Source: Tethya wilhelma
Taxonomy: Eukaryota > Porifera > Demospongiae > Tethyida > Tethyidae
Assembly (NCBI GenBank): GCA_964030475.1
Contig: CAXIPT010000003.1
Location: forward strand, 1,356,369 to 1,420,368
Reading direction: 5' to 3'
DNA length: 64,000 bases
A program made the position numbers and the translations under genes. How positions within the stretch are numbered: the first letter of the stretch is position 1; every line of letters begins with the position of its first letter. Positions 9,326 through 20,368 of the stretch are shown piece after piece. The notes under the pieces are model-generated. The model did not search any database. It was not told the origin of the DNA and saw nothing but the letters and a program-made list of their open reading frames with translations.

Positions 9326-10810
9326 ATGTCGGGGATAAGTTCTCTTCGTTCACTGACTGGAGTTGCGAGTGTTTTAGCTGGAGTTGCAATAATAGTCTTA
9401 ATTCTACATCTTTCTAATTCCAACGATGGATCACCCGTCTCTCCAACAGCTCTAAGAATCGTACCACTGAACAAAGGTCAAATCCACACTGCTACACGTG
9501 GAGAGACACAGAGCTCCTGATCCCTGCTGACCGGGGTACTCAGCACACACAACTAGAGATTGATTTGCCACCAACGTGTCACTCTGCAGTGTTTCCTCTC
9601 ATCAATATACAACAATTTCAAAATAGTGGAACCGTACTTTAACAACTCACACTTCACCTATCATAAATCGCCACTCAAATTCAGCTCAGTTTTTGATTTC
9701 GAATGGTTCACATCTGAATCACAAAGAGCTCACTACACAGGAATGATGCCAATAGAAGAGTTTGAACGACTAGAATCTGTTTCACCATTACATCATAAAT
9801 ACATAATTTTTGTCTTGGAGAGCAGGAAGCAAGACCAAGTCGTGTGGTCTTCGAACTATTCTTCAGATCACAGCAATGTTCACTGTTTAGGTTCTAAGCT
9901 TTCAAAATATCCAGAAATACGTTCCAACCATGGGAATCTGTTGAATAAAACAAAAGAGTTCCTAGGCACGATATGGTTACGAAGGTGTATTGTACGAGTT
10001 CTTGAACTACAAACCACAAAATATGGTAGAAAGTTATTGCCCACTTCAGCCCAATCAACATTCAGATTCATTTTCAACGATTGGCCGCCCGGAGAGGTAC
10101 TATTGGTGTTTTTCAATTGGCCTAAAAGATTTGTACCCATTACCAACCCTCTGAGCGGTGTTTACTGCGTACAAGAATTCTTGAAAGCTGCTAAATCTGT
10201 TGAGAGAAGACAATTTGAACCGAGTCTGCATTTGTTGGAAGCTGCAGAGAAGTATGAACAACTTTTTTTGGATGGTAGAAACCGTCTTGCAATAATGTTT
10301 AGAATAGAGAGGGTTTTGACTGGATATTTAGTAGAAAAACCACTAAAGAATAAATCTCTTGCAAACTGTTTGCATCAGGTTTTGACTTTAAAAGCGAAAA
10401 TGGATGAAAATCTTGCCGAAGTATCGATCCCACTTGTAACCCTTGACATTGGTGGAAATTATGGTACTGATAGCTTTCGTAATAATCCATACATTATGGA
10501 CCTAGCAACACAAACTGTGAAGGACCTGTACAAAAACAAATCGTGGAGCATAGCTGAGTGGGAGAACAGCTTCACTTCTGTCACAGAGGGTGAGAAAGAT
10601 CCAGGGTATGTGGCAGCTCTTCAGAGGCTCCTAGCAAGTCGTGCAGATTGCATGATTTTACTGGGGGGTGGCGACTTCCAAGCCTTTGCTGTGACAGATT
10701 ATCTCCAGTTCCATAAGAACACAGCAAAGAGGTGTATAGAAGTTGTATGTAGTATATCGGTGGGAAATAAAGAGGTACAGAATACGCTGGTATCGGTAGA
10801 TCCTGTCTGA
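9326..10810 (+). pseudogene. Type II membrane glycosyltransferase-like protein, copy 1, interrupted by a micro-inversion
   Basis: The frame from ATG 9326 encodes an N-terminal cytosolic stub and a membrane anchor (VASVLAGVAIIVLILHL), then stops at 9518-9520. A second frame, 9560-10810, covers the lumenal domain and is highly similar to the intact paralogue at 11390-12874 from the LQCFLSSIYNN motif on. Between them, about 9500-9558 is the reverse complement of the corresponding part of the paralogue. This breaks the frame and inverts the PGQQGSG region. The C-terminal SVTEGEKDPGY and LLGGGDFQAFAVTDYLQ motifs are nearly identical to the second copy. It is a pseudogene unless the inversion is an assembly fault or the segment is spliced out. 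Confidence 0.75.
9500..9558 (-). other. Inverted 59-bp coding segment
   Basis: Read in reverse complement, this segment aligns with about 11570-11625 of the intact paralogue (shared GTGTGTGC, AGTACCC, GGTCAGCAGGG, TCAGGAGCTCTGTGT). Sequence on both sides aligns in the direct orientation, so only this piece is flipped. About 20 extra bases follow it before homology resumes at CACTC. Confidence 0.8.
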
Positions 10811-10939
10811 ACTTTTTACTCACTTTATTACTGTACTTGCACTGGAACACCAAGCTGTATTTTAGTCAAGCATCAGCAATATGGAAATGAATTTGAAATC
10901 AAATTGCATCACTGCTCTATAATTATGGTTTACAAGTAG

Positions 10940-11275
10940 CAAAAGTTTCAGTGTAGAAATGGGCAGTGCTATAAAAAGTATTAGAAAAAGGCATGGCATT
11001 GTCTCAATTTCGGGCACATGACATTTTCATTTTTCATCTCTCAATAATTATTGTCGCAAATGGTTCCAGAATTTATTAACTGCATGTGTAGATAAATTTA
11101 TCCACAACAGTAGATCACATAGCTACTAATGGTTCAAATTCCTGCCAATCGATTGGATAATACTGGCCAAGACTTGATCACAAAAAAACAGCTATAGTAT
11201 AGAGTTGGAGCAACTAATGCGCATGCGCGTTAAATGCCACGTGGATAGACATTGACATTGACATTGACATTGAGG
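10940..11275 (-). repeat. Partial copy of the foldback dispersed repeat
   Basis: One arm (GGGCAGTGCTATAAAAAG ... TTTCGGGCACATGACA) matches the arms at 6652-6752 and 40600-40715. An ATGCGCATGCGCGTTAAATG-type block with CCACGTGGATA matches 6515-6550 in reverse orientation. A short (ACATTG)n run lies at 11249-11272. The copy is rearranged and incomplete. Confidence 0.6.
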
Positions 11276-11389
11276 TGGCCGACCCTGGTCCATTGCATAC
11301 AGGGGGTGGGGTTAGTGACAATAATAAAATTATTATTTTGATATAATCTCTGTTCCTATTCATATGCCATGAGACCTAGACAGGTACTC

Positions 11390-12874
11390 ATGTCGGTGAT
11401 AAGCTCCCCTCGTTCACTAAGTGTAGTTGTGAACGTACTAGCCGGAGTTGTCACAATAATCGTGATCCTACTTCTTTCCAACAACGGACCCGCCTCCTTG
11501 CCACTGAAGAAAGGTACTCCCATTCAGCAAGAATTCAGTTTACCAACTAATAAGTCGGCCAGGACCAAGACTCTTGTTATGTGTGTGCAGTACCCTGGTC
11601 AGCAGGGGTCAGGAGCTCTGTGTATCTCCACTCTTCAGTGTTTCCTTTCCTCAATATACAACAATTTCAAAATAGTGGAGCCTTACTTTCACCATTCACA
11701 TTTCAGGCATCGTAAGTCATTGCTCAGGTTCAGCTCCATTTTCAATTTCGAATGGTTCACGTCTGAATCAAAAAGAGTGCACTACACAGGAATGATGCCG
11801 ATAGAAGCATTTAAACAACTAGAATCTGGCTCACCATTACATCACAAGTACATCATTTTCGTTCTAGTGAACTGGAGTCACAAAAGTTCAAAACAAAAAA
11901 TTGTGTGGTATTCAAATGATTCTTCAATTCATAACCAAGTTAACTGTCTAACACCACAGGATTCTGGACTAAGTAAGGATTACATTAAATTATTTAATTA
12001 TGCAAAATCCAGACTGGGTAAGATATGGTCAAGAAGGTGTGTTGTTCGAATGCTTGAGCTAGAAATTACAAGAGGGGAAGAATATATCATGCCTCCAAAG
12101 CCAGTGGACTCTCTGTTTAACTTTATATTCGACATCTGGCCACCTGGAGATGTACTTTTGGTCTTTTCGAGATGGCCAAAAGCATTTATTCCTGTTAATG
12201 ACCCTGTTAGTGGTATTCACTGTTTGCAAGAATATCTCAACACAAAGACTGTATTTAGGAAGCAGTTTGAACCAAGTCAGCGTCTGTTGAAAGCTGCGGA
12301 AAAATACGAACAACTTTACTTACATGGTAAGAACCATCTTGCAATAATGTGTAGAGTGGAAAGAGTAGTCACTGGATATTTACAAGAGAAGACAAACAAA
12401 GGAAAAACTCTTGATGATTGTTTTGATCAAGTTTTGACTATAAAGGCAAAAATGGATGAAAATTTTACCGAATCTTCCACACCACTTGTAACTCTTGACA
12501 TTGGTGGAAAATATGGGACAGCAACCTATGATGACCATGCTGTGCATAGTACACACACAATCAAAATTACAGAAGAGGTAGTGAAGGACCTGTACAAAAA
12601 CAAATCGTGGAGCATAGCTGAATGGGAGAACAGCTTCACTTCTGTCACAGAGGGTGAGAAAGACCCAGGGTATGTGGCAGCTCTTCAGAGGCTCTTAGCA
12701 AGTCGTGCAGATTGCATAATTTTACTGGGGGGTGGCGACTTCCAAGCTTTTGCTGTGACAGATTATCTCCAGTTCCATAAGAACACAGCAAAGAGGTGTA
12801 TAGAAGTTGTGTGTAGTATATCAGTGGGAAATAATGAGGTGCAGAATACTCTAGATCTCAACAGTGAATCATGA
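11390..12874 (+). CDS. Type II membrane protein, putative glycosyltransferase (O-fucosyltransferase-like), copy 2
   Basis: This is an intact single-exon frame of 494 residues. The ATG at 11390 is chosen because it aligns with the ATG of copy 1; an in-frame ATG at 11369 would add seven residues. After a short cytosolic stub comes a single hydrophobic anchor (LAGVVTIIVILLL), a Ser/Thr/Pro-rich stem, and a lumenal domain. That domain opens with a YPGQQGSGALCISTLQCF motif followed by IVEPYF, and ends with DPGYVAALQRLLASRADC, an LLGGGDFQ loop and a CIEVVC pair. A Gly-rich start followed by VEP-F and a late D/GGG-F-Q block resembles fucosyltransferase-like Golgi enzymes, but the assignment is tentative. 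It sits downstream of a damaged paralogue, and a 3' fragment of a third lies at 13385. Confidence 0.75.
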   Translation: MSVISSPRSLSVVVNVLAGVVTIIVILLLSNNGPASLPLKKGTPIQQEFSLPTNKSARTKTLVMCVQYPGQQGSGALCISTLQCFLSSIYNNFKIVEPYFHHSHFRHRKSLLRFSSIFNFEWFTSESKRVHYTGMMPIEAFKQLESGSPLHHKYIIFVLVNWSHKSSKQKIVWYSNDSSIHNQVNCLTPQDSGLSKDYIKLFNYAKSRLGKIWSRRCVVRMLELEITRGEEYIMPPKPVDSLFNFIFDIWPPGDVLLVFSRWPKAFIPVNDPVSGIHCLQEYLNTKTVFRKQFEPSQRLLKAAEKYEQLYLHGKNHLAIMCRVERVVTGYLQEKTNKGKTLDDCFDQVLTIKAKMDENFTESSTPLVTLDIGGKYGTATYDDHAVHSTHTIKITEEVVKDLYKNKSWSIAEWENSFTSVTEGEKDPGYVAALQRLLASRADCIILLGGGDFQAFAVTDYLQFHKNTAKRCIEVVCSISVGNNEVQNTLDLNSES

Positions 12875-13020
12875 TTAACAAATATATGACACCATATGAA
12901 TAATGGACAATGACCAAATGTAAATCTAATGCATTCATTCAAAATTCAGCTTATTATTATTATTAAAATAATATAATATTAATTATTAATAGTGATGACA
13001 ATCAATTTTTCAACACTGCA

Positions 13021-13905
13021 TGGCCGGAAAATTAAAAGCGTGGTCTCAGACCAGCCAAGGCTTGACAATGAGTAATAAAAATTTAATGATTCAACAATTA
13101 TGGGCCTATACCGCCAAACATGCAGTGTTAAAAGCACACAGTCTCCATCACAGGGATCGGACTCTCTTCATGATATCTCCATGGAGGATATTGATGTGTG
13201 GGCATTAGGTGAGAGAGGGCAGGCCTGACTTGTGGTACTATATGGTACAGTGTGTGTGTATGGAAGTATATAATATCATGTATATACATGCACTTACTCC
13301 TAGAGACCTCCTCCACTTGTTGTAGTCCTTTCAACATGAATCCATATACTGTGCAATGGTTAATGGTTAAGCAACTGTCCTACAACTTTCAAGCTTTTGC
13401 TGTGACAGATTATCTCCAGTTCGGAACTTCCATAAGAACACAGCAAAGAGGTGCATAGAAGTTGTGTGTAGTATATCGGTGGGAAATAATGAGGTGCAGA
13501 ATACTCAGGCTAGACTCTCTAGAGTCTAGACCGATGTCTCAATTAACTAAATCACCATAATGGAACAACAACCAAGTGCAAATGTTAATAGTGATGATCA
13601 TAATAATAATTGTACTGTTACTATTATTATCAGGTAATCTCATACATCCATGCATCACGATCAATATGCATGAACGCAATGTGATACAATTCGGTGCCGG
13701 ATCTTGATTCCATGCATGCACACTGCATGGACATGTGGTAAAATGTAATCATCGGATGCCATTTTAAAATAGTATTATTATGCTAGGTGGAAAATTAAAG
13801 GTGTGGTCTGGAGCCAGCCAAGGCTTGACAATGAGTTATAATCAGTAGATATAAAAAATTATTGGCCTAGCGCCAAAAATGCAGTTTTGAAAACACACAG
13901 TCTCT
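13021..13905 (+). repeat. Direct repeat pair (13021-13145 and 13787-13905)
   Basis: Both segments contain GGAAAATTAAA, GTGTGGTCT or GCGTGGTCT, CCAGCCAAGGCTTGACAATG, TTATGGGCCT/TTATTGGCCT, and a final ACACACAGTCTC. They flank the 3' gene fragment at 13385-13505, so they may be the edges of a duplicated or transposed block. No coding function is visible. Confidence 0.65.
13385..13505 (+). pseudogene. 3' fragment of a third glycosyltransferase-like copy
   Basis: The segment matches 12740-12850 of the intact copy: TTTGCTGTGACAGATTATCT, then GAACACAGCAAAGAGGTG, then GAAGTTGTGTGTAGTATATC. A 7-bp insertion (GGAACTT after CAGTTC) shifts the frame. Homology stops shortly before the family stop codon. 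It is a dead fragment. Confidence 0.8.
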
Positions 13906-14079
13906 TTGGGCATATACTATAGAGTATGGGCTCAATCATTGGGCTGCATGGTCGCATTTGGATCTACAAGAGTGGATGTCTATAGCTATAATAGCTCGAT
14001 CAGTTCCTACAGTCAAGTTCTTTTGAAATATCCAGGGTTTATTTGAATTGCTAGTCTCACTTGATCAAGTTAGCTAGAT

Positions 14080-15393
14080 ATGCTGTTCACTGGAAAGAAC
14101 ACCCCTTTCCACTTTAAATTGTATTGTTTACATGCAATGTTCTACTTTGGGGCTATTGTTGCAATTGCTACTATATACTTAATATCCCAACCGATATTTT
14201 TTCTTTCTAGTTACAAGTCAGACTCTAAAATTATAGTGAATCTTGGTGGTGAGGTCACTTTAAGATCATTTGTTCGGAAAGAAAAGGACACAATGTTTAA
14301 CAGTTTGTTTCTTGAAATTTTACCACGAAGTGTATATTTTGATGAAAGACCTCGAGATGGTCACAACAACGCCACTGTTTTTCTTCTTCAAATTTCAAAA
14401 TCTGCACTAAATCAGTCTCTGCACATGATCGTTGGTTGTGGAGTTGATGATGTCTTCACTAGGAATTTCAAACTAAATGTATTGGAGCAATATGGATGGA
14501 TAAACAAACGATACCCATTGCTAACACACATTGAGGCAATGCTGAGTTGTTATGATCTTCCAGCATGTCAGGGTAGTAGAGCATTTATATACTATATTGA
14601 AGAGAAAACCATCAGCATTGTGAAATTGGAGGCTGAAAGAAGACTTTACATACCAAGTCAACGACCCCATTTCAGGTCAAAGGGAAAGTGGAATTCTTCG
14701 ATAGTAGTGTGTACGACAATGTATGGTAGTCCACCATGGCTGACTGAGTGGCTGATCTATCAAAAAACAATTGGCATCGATTTCATTCATATTAACGCAC
14801 AGGAGTCATTTGTTGAGTGTGGAGGAGCGAAAAATTCAGTTTTACAATCCTATTTGAAGACTGGATATGCTAAACTTGATGTCTGGAAGTCATATTTAAA
14901 TGAATCACAAGTTTATTATTACCAACAAGCCCTATTATACGTTGACTGTCTGTATCGCCATCAAACTGTGTTTGATTATGCTCTCTTTTACGACACTGAT
15001 GACTTCTTTGTGCCAGCAATACCTCAGAGAACTGACATTCATTATTATGCTGAGAGGGTAGTGTTCATCGATGAGGATGTTGCATCAGGATCTTTTCATT
15101 GGGTTCGTTTTCATCCCAGTCTTGACCTCACACAAGATAGCAACACCACAAAGAATGATAATGTTACAAAGTATCCCAAAGACCCTATAAATAAGCCTAA
15201 TGAACAGAGGCAGAACTACAAAACTATGTATCGAATTATGGGTGTTGTCGATAATCAAGTTCATAAAAAAGGCTTACTTATGCCTGGTTACAAAGAGTAT
15301 TACATACCGAATCATGTTGCATATGTAACTCATAAACACATTGATGCTCCTAAGACTGCAGAGTGTAGATCATTTCCGATTGACAATCATTAA
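14080..15393 (+). CDS. Glycosyltransferase family 92 (DUF23-type) type II membrane protein, copy 1
   Basis: This is an intact single-exon frame of 437 residues. A short basic cytosolic stub is followed by an anchor at about residues 24-46 (AMFYFGAIVAIATIYLI). The catalytic region from about residue 205 carries the family hallmarks: IVVCTTMYGSPPWLTEWLIY, then GIDFIHINAQESF, then YYYQQALLYVDCLYRH, and the metal-binding DTDDFFVP acidic block near residue 305. GT92 enzymes such as C. elegans GALT-1 add galactose to N-glycans in the Golgi (known for the family). The substrate here is unknown. The C-terminus ends a little after the YKEYYIPNHVAYVTH motif, as in copy 2. Two minus-strand paralogues follow at 16781-18516 and 20369-21426. 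Confidence 0.88.
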   Translation: MLFTGKNTPFHFKLYCLHAMFYFGAIVAIATIYLISQPIFFLSSYKSDSKIIVNLGGEVTLRSFVRKEKDTMFNSLFLEILPRSVYFDERPRDGHNNATVFLLQISKSALNQSLHMIVGCGVDDVFTRNFKLNVLEQYGWINKRYPLLTHIEAMLSCYDLPACQGSRAFIYYIEEKTISIVKLEAERRLYIPSQRPHFRSKGKWNSSIVVCTTMYGSPPWLTEWLIYQKTIGIDFIHINAQESFVECGGAKNSVLQSYLKTGYAKLDVWKSYLNESQVYYYQQALLYVDCLYRHQTVFDYALFYDTDDFFVPAIPQRTDIHYYAERVVFIDEDVASGSFHWVRFHPSLDLTQDSNTTKNDNVTKYPKDPINKPNEQRQNYKTMYRIMGVVDNQVHKKGLLMPGYKEYYIPNHVAYVTHKHIDAPKTAECRSFPIDNH

Positions 15394-16780
15394 CTTAAAG
15401 TTTTCAGAATGCATGTATAACACGTACAATTATTATATTAATACATGTTTTTTAGAAACCTGAGAAGGTGAAAAGAGTGCATGTTAGTGAGTAAATGGCA
15501 AACAAAATAATTATAAGCTTTTTAAAATACAATAACTTTGGTAGGTATCATATCTCACTAAAAAAGTACAGTCTCACACAGAATTTTCTATGGCTCCAAT
15601 CATGCATGTTTTGGACTGCAGATAGCCTTAGGTGAATGTATGGTATCACTAACTTAATAACTGAGATGTTAGCATAGTAGAGGAAGATGGATGGTTTACA
15701 TTACTACACATGGTGTGGTGAAGTGGCTTGTACTATGGCTAAGTCAGTCACTTGTACAATATGAAAAGGCACCATATATCTCTCGGTAGTCATGAAACTG
15801 GCGTGAGCTTGTGGACACGGAACTACAATTAACTCTGCATGATAGGCTATACATGGAAAATCTACGTACAACCAATGTGCATGGTCACTACTGATGATCT
15901 GATAAGCCCCAGAGTAGTTAGCATTCAAAGCCACATGGGGCTGTTTAAAGAGCCGGCCATTTGACATCATACCATCTATTAGTTCTATAATATGTTGCTT
16001 TAAGGTTGTAGAATGTCTGCATGTATAGAGTTTACTGCTTACCATTAAGATAATGAATTCTTTGTACCAAAATTCTTATTAAAAATTAATAACAAAAAAC
16101 AGGGAATTTTTTTGGACATTATGCCTTGGTGCACCATACTATAAGATTGAAAGTATCAGGCAAACTAAAACAACAATGCTAGCATATGCAGGATATTTTC
16201 TATAGAGCTTCAGTAAATAGTCGAGTCTTTGTAATCTGCATTGCAAGCTGGGGGGTTTTTACTCACTTCAGCCTACATGTAGGCTGAAGCTAGTAACATA
16301 TGACTTATGGCATGGTCTGAAAGGGGGGACTAGTGTTACTACTGAAGGCTGTTAGCCTTATATAATCCTATACATATTATATAAAATGAACTTAGGCTCA
16401 TGGATACACTTGCCGAATTTAATTTAATTGGGATCCGAAGCTCAGATCAATGCATGGGTGTGTCTGTAGTCCATAGTCTGGAAAGACCTTTTTTTTTTTG
16501 GCTCATCTTAAAGTATTTTTTTGTCCTTTACAAGCTACCTGAGTGGGGTTTTTTTTGTTTTTTTTTATAATTTTTTTTGTACATAAACCTTTAAAGAAAC
16601 GTAATATGATTGTTTGTAAAGTGATATATTCATGGTCAGCACTAGGCTAAGACCATGCATCTTTTGTGGCTTCAAAGTTTCAATGATTCTCAAGTACAAT
16701 TATAATGCAAACTTGTGTATATTATGTTATATACTTATATTATATAAAATATGCACATGAATGCATGAGAATAAAAATGA
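15394..16780. other. Intergenic region between GT92 copies 1 and 2
   Basis: The region is AT-rich, with homopolymer T runs at about 16490-16580 and a TATAT-rich stretch at about 16720-16750. Only one short ORF of interest (15704-16045, listed separately) is present. No RNA gene or transposon ends are recognised. Confidence 0.5.
15704..16045 (-). CDS. Small uncharacterised ORF (113 aa)
   Basis: An uninterrupted frame begins at ATG 16043-16045 and ends at TAG. The product has no signal peptide, no clear transmembrane segment and no motif I recognise. Its residue composition is unremarkable and protein-like, with several aromatic residues and a SGAYQIISSDHAHWLYVDF stretch. It could be an exon of a larger gene or chance. 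It has no paralogue in the window. Confidence 0.25.
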   Translation of the reverse strand: MVSSKLYTCRHSTTLKQHIIELIDGMMSNGRLFKQPHVALNANYSGAYQIISSDHAHWLYVDFPCIAYHAELIVVPCPQAHASFMTTERYMVPFHIVQVTDLAIVQATSPHHV

Positions 16781-17221
16781 TTATGATCTGCACTGAGCAT
16801 TCTTAGGCTGGTCATCAATTTTATGATGACTCACATATGCAAAATGTTTTGGTATGTAATATTCCTTGTAACCAGGCATAAGTATTCCTTTTCTATGTAC
16901 TTGATTGTCTACAACACCGATAATTCGATACATAGTTTTATAGTTCCATGGTTTCTCAGGTGTAGGGTCTTTGAGATAGTTTGTAAGGTTACCATCCTTT
17001 ATGGTGGCTTGTGTGAGACCATGACTAGGATGAAAACGAACAAAATCAAATGTCCCAGCTGCAACTTTCTCATCAATAAAAACTACCTTCTCAGCATAAA
17101 AATGAATGTCAGTTCTCTGAGGTATTGCTGGCACAAAGAAATCATCAGTGTCGTAAAAGAGAGCATAATCAAACACAGTTTGATGGCGATACAGACAGTC
17201 AACGTATAATAGGGCTTGTTG
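16781..17221 (-). CDS. GT92 glycosyltransferase copy 2, C-terminal piece
   Basis: From the contig join at 17222 down to the TAA at 16781-16783, the frame encodes QQALLYVDCLYRH, the DTDDFFVP block, and the end of the protein with MPGYKEYYIPKHFAYVSH and QCRS. Its first 280 bp repeat, with a few differences, the last 280 bp of the piece on the other side of the join (17233-17508). The two contig ends overlap instead of abutting, which suggests two alleles or a mis-join. Confidence 0.8.
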   Translation of the reverse strand, partial: QQALLYVDCLYRHQTVFDYALFYDTDDFFVPAIPQRTDIHFYAEKVVFIDEKVAAGTFDFVRFHPSHGLTQATIKDGNLTNYLKDPTPEKPWNYKTMYRIIGVVDNQVHRKGILMPGYKEYYIPKHFAYVSHHKIDDQPKNAQCRS

Positions 17222-17222
17222 N
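17222..17222. other. Single-N contig join inside GT92 copy 2
   Basis: The two sides overlap by about 280 bp with a few differences instead of abutting, so the join is artificial. Confidence 0.85.
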
Positions 17223-18516
17223 GATACATAGTTTTGTGGTTCCACGGTTTCTCAGGTGTGGGGTCTTTGAGATAGTTTGTAAGGTTACCATCCTTTATGG
17301 TGTTCCTATCTTGTGTGAGGCCATGACTGGGATGAAAACGAACAAAATCAAATGTTCCAGATGCAACTTTCTCATCAATAAAAACCACCTTCTCAGCATA
17401 AAAATGAATGTCAGTTCTCTGAGGTATTGCTGGCACAAAGAAATCATCAGTGTCGTAAAAGAGAGCATAATCAAACACAGTTTGATGGCGATACAGACAG
17501 TCAACGTATAATAGGGCTTGTTGGTAATAATAAACTTGTGATTTATTTAAATACGACTTCCAGACATCAAGTTTAGCGTATCCACTCTTCAAATAGGATT
17601 GTAAAACCGAATTGTTTGCTCCTCCACATTCAACAAATGACTCCTGAGCATTAATATGAATGAAATCTACACCAATTGTCTTTTGATAGATCAGCCACTC
17701 AGTCAGCCATGATGGACTACCATACATTGTCGTACACACTACTATCGAAGAACTCCACTTTCCATTTGACCTGAAATGGGATTGTTGACTTGGTATGTAA
17801 AGTCTTCTTTCAGCCTCCAATTTCACAGTGGTTTTATTTTCAGTATAATACACAAACACTCTACTACCCTGATGTGCTGGAAGATCATAACAATTCAACA
17901 TTGCTTCAACATGAGTAAACAATGGGTATCGTTTGTTTATCCATCCATACTGCTTCAATACATTCAGCTTGAATTTTGTAGTGATGACATCATTAATGCC
18001 ACAACCAACGATCAGAGATTGATTTAGTGCTGATTTTGAAATTTGAATAAGAAAAACGGTTGTGTTTTTGTGACCATTACGAGGTCTTTTATCAAAATAT
18101 ACACTCCGTGGTAAAATTTCAAGAAACAAACCATTAAAAATTGTGTCTTTTTCTTTCTGAAGAGATGGACTTAAGGTGACTTCACCACTTGCAAGACTTT
18201 CAATTTTAGAATCCGACTTGAGTGTGCTATTTGCAGCATGAATTTCATCAAAATATACAGCACTTCCGAAAAAATTTTCAAGAAACCGATTGTTTTCCTT
18301 CTGAACAACTGACATTCTCAAAGTGACCTCACCACCAAGACCATTAGAGTCCTCAGTGACTGTGCTATTTGCAATATGAACTTGAACTGTGACGGCATAG
18401 TAGCCAGAAACAAGTATTAGGAATATAGTAGAAGTTGTAATAATAGCCACGAAGTAGAATATTGTACGTATGGAACACAATTTGAAGAAACAGAAGTCTT
18501 TTTTAGCAGTGAACAT
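17223..18516 (-). CDS. GT92 glycosyltransferase copy 2, N-terminal piece
   Basis: Reading from ATG 18514-18516 (aligned with the copy 1 start; in-frame ATGs upstream at 18549 and 18672 are less likely), the frame encodes a type II anchor (FYFVAIITTSTIFLILVSG) and a longer stem than copy 1. The extra stem includes a partial internal duplication: blocks with VTLRMSVVQKEN and VTLSPSLQKEKD, each followed by an AVYFDE or SVYFDK motif. Next comes the GT92 domain with MYGSPSWLTEWLIY, the NAQESFVECGG motif and DTDDFFVP. The frame reaches the N at 17222 at the KTMY motif. Joined with the lower piece it would make a full enzyme. Confidence 0.85.
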
Positions 18517-20367
18517 TTTGACACTCACGAATTGGTGGACCTTGTTCATATTTTTAATTCTAATTAACGCACGCACACTCCACTGAGGGGTAGGGCAGTC
18601 GATTTCAGCTGCGTTTGAACATCTGCGTGCCGTACGGGATCGGGAAGTTCCAAACAGTCTACACGAACGCATCGTAATTGTAGGTGTGTCAATTTTTGCT
18701 GCCCTTCACGTCACGTAAAATTTTGCACAGAGCTTATTACGTCACGTAGTACTAAACGCGCGCATGCTAAATTATTCATATTACATCATTGCAAACTACG
18801 TTGACTGATGACGTCAAAAGGAAGGCACATGGAAGATAATAGGACCTTTTCAGGATTTTGCAACGGTATATCTCCTCCGTAGTTTTACCTGCATGCTTCT
18901 CACTTGGAATACTTGTGGTTCAGGATGGAATGTGCATGCACAGCAAGTCTTATGAGCTAGAAAGACTTTGCACATGGTTGCCCAAAAATTCCAAGTTACC
19001 GCATCAAGAAAGTTCACTGAACATCACTCAGATAAAATTTGTGTATCTCCAGATAAGACTAGAGTATGGGCACAGAATAAGTTCTGCTAAAAATACAGTG
19101 TTTTACAAGCAGCGTGGTGCTTAGCACAGCTTGTCTGATGTCAATAGCTCGAGGTAAGCGTGTTCAGTAGATCAGTAAAGTACCGCATTTCTAGCGGTTT
19201 TTGACTAGTAATTTTAGCTATATAGTTTTAGTTACTGGAATACTACTACAGTATGTTATACTGCTAGATGTAAGTTACAAACTGGTAGAGTATGGATGCC
19301 CTCAGTACTTTTGCACCATGCTGCCCAAAAAATCAAAGTCGTATGGTCCATTTTATCGCTACACGGTAGAAATTCAACTTGAAGACAATTTAGACTCTGT
19401 ATTCCTGTTAAAAATTACATTCTTATAACAAATATAGCTCTAAGAACTATAGCTACTTCTTTTCTGGCTGTTTCTCCTGTGTTGTCATCACTTCCATGTG
19501 CTTGGCCACCATTTTGTTTAACTTCCGGGTGGAAATTAATTAGGGATGCGTTCGTGCAGACTGAAAAGAAAAACGTCACGTTACATTAGTGGAAAATTTT
19601 TGCACCCACGCATTTTTTTTTTTCCCTATCGACTGCATTTACGGCATGCGCAGTTGTAATTGTGATGCATGCATATCGCGCATGCTTATAACGACCATTA
19701 CCATTCACAAGTGCGGCAAATGACGTCATTTTATGCGCATGACACTCGTGCAATTCATAGATAATAGAGACTCACGTACCGGGATTGGAAACTGCGCGCG
19801 AATTCAAGGAATTCACGGGCAGTCCGGAGCGCCCTTCTAATTAACGCACACCAACAGCTGGTTTGCAGAGAAGTAGCTACAGCGCAAGAAAAAGTGTTGA
19901 AAGAATGATCTGGGAGTAAATCAGCTGACTGAGAAGAAGATGGCAGGACCTACTTGAGTTGAGAAGTATTTCAGAGTGTGATCAAGCTCATAATCAAGAG
20001 ACTTTTTACAAAGGCCAAAGCCAAGACACTTTTCTAGCTAGCTGGTAAGAATTTTTATGCAACCACCCCCAGATTATTCAAGGGAATCATGTGGGAGTCG
20101 TGAGACTGTTTCTTATATGTTTGTTTTCCAGAGACTGTTCCTTAGATGTTTGTTTTCAAGAGTGGTTTTAAATATTGGTGCATCTGTGAATATGCAGTTC
20201 AGACATTCTTAATATTGAGGTATATCCATATCAATGCTGGGGTTAGAAATGGTTTGACTAGCTGTTATAAGACTGCAAAGATAAAAGCAAGTTAATTGGA
20301 AACTCTTTTAGGATTTCTAGTTTGTCTGTTGCCTGCTGTTGCGTTCCCTGTGCTTTTTCCTACTGCT
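18517..20367. other. Intergenic and promoter-side region with short repeats
   Basis: Upstream of GT92 copy 2, the block 18550-18625 (CTAATTAACGCACGCA and GATTTCAGCTGCGTTT) is shared with 21475-21535 upstream of copy 3, so the flank was duplicated with the gene. CTAATTAACGCAC also occurs alone at 19835. Two weakly similar segments (about 18880-19020 and 19225-19345) share TTGCCCAAAAAATC-like cores. A block at 19685-19760 (AACGACCATTACCATTC and GTGCGGCAAATGACGTCATT) recurs at 22070-22145. No gene is recognised. Confidence 0.55.
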
Positions 20368-20368
20368 N

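Noticed and set aside
13020..13458. Short ORFs between the glycosyltransferase-like fragments
   Set aside because: They fall in a direct-repeat segment and a frameshifted gene fragment, with no independent support.
18858..19428. Two ORFs of 88 and 75 codons
   Set aside because: They are weakly similar repeats of each other with frame differences, no recognisable motif and no splice context; they look like non-coding repeat sequence.
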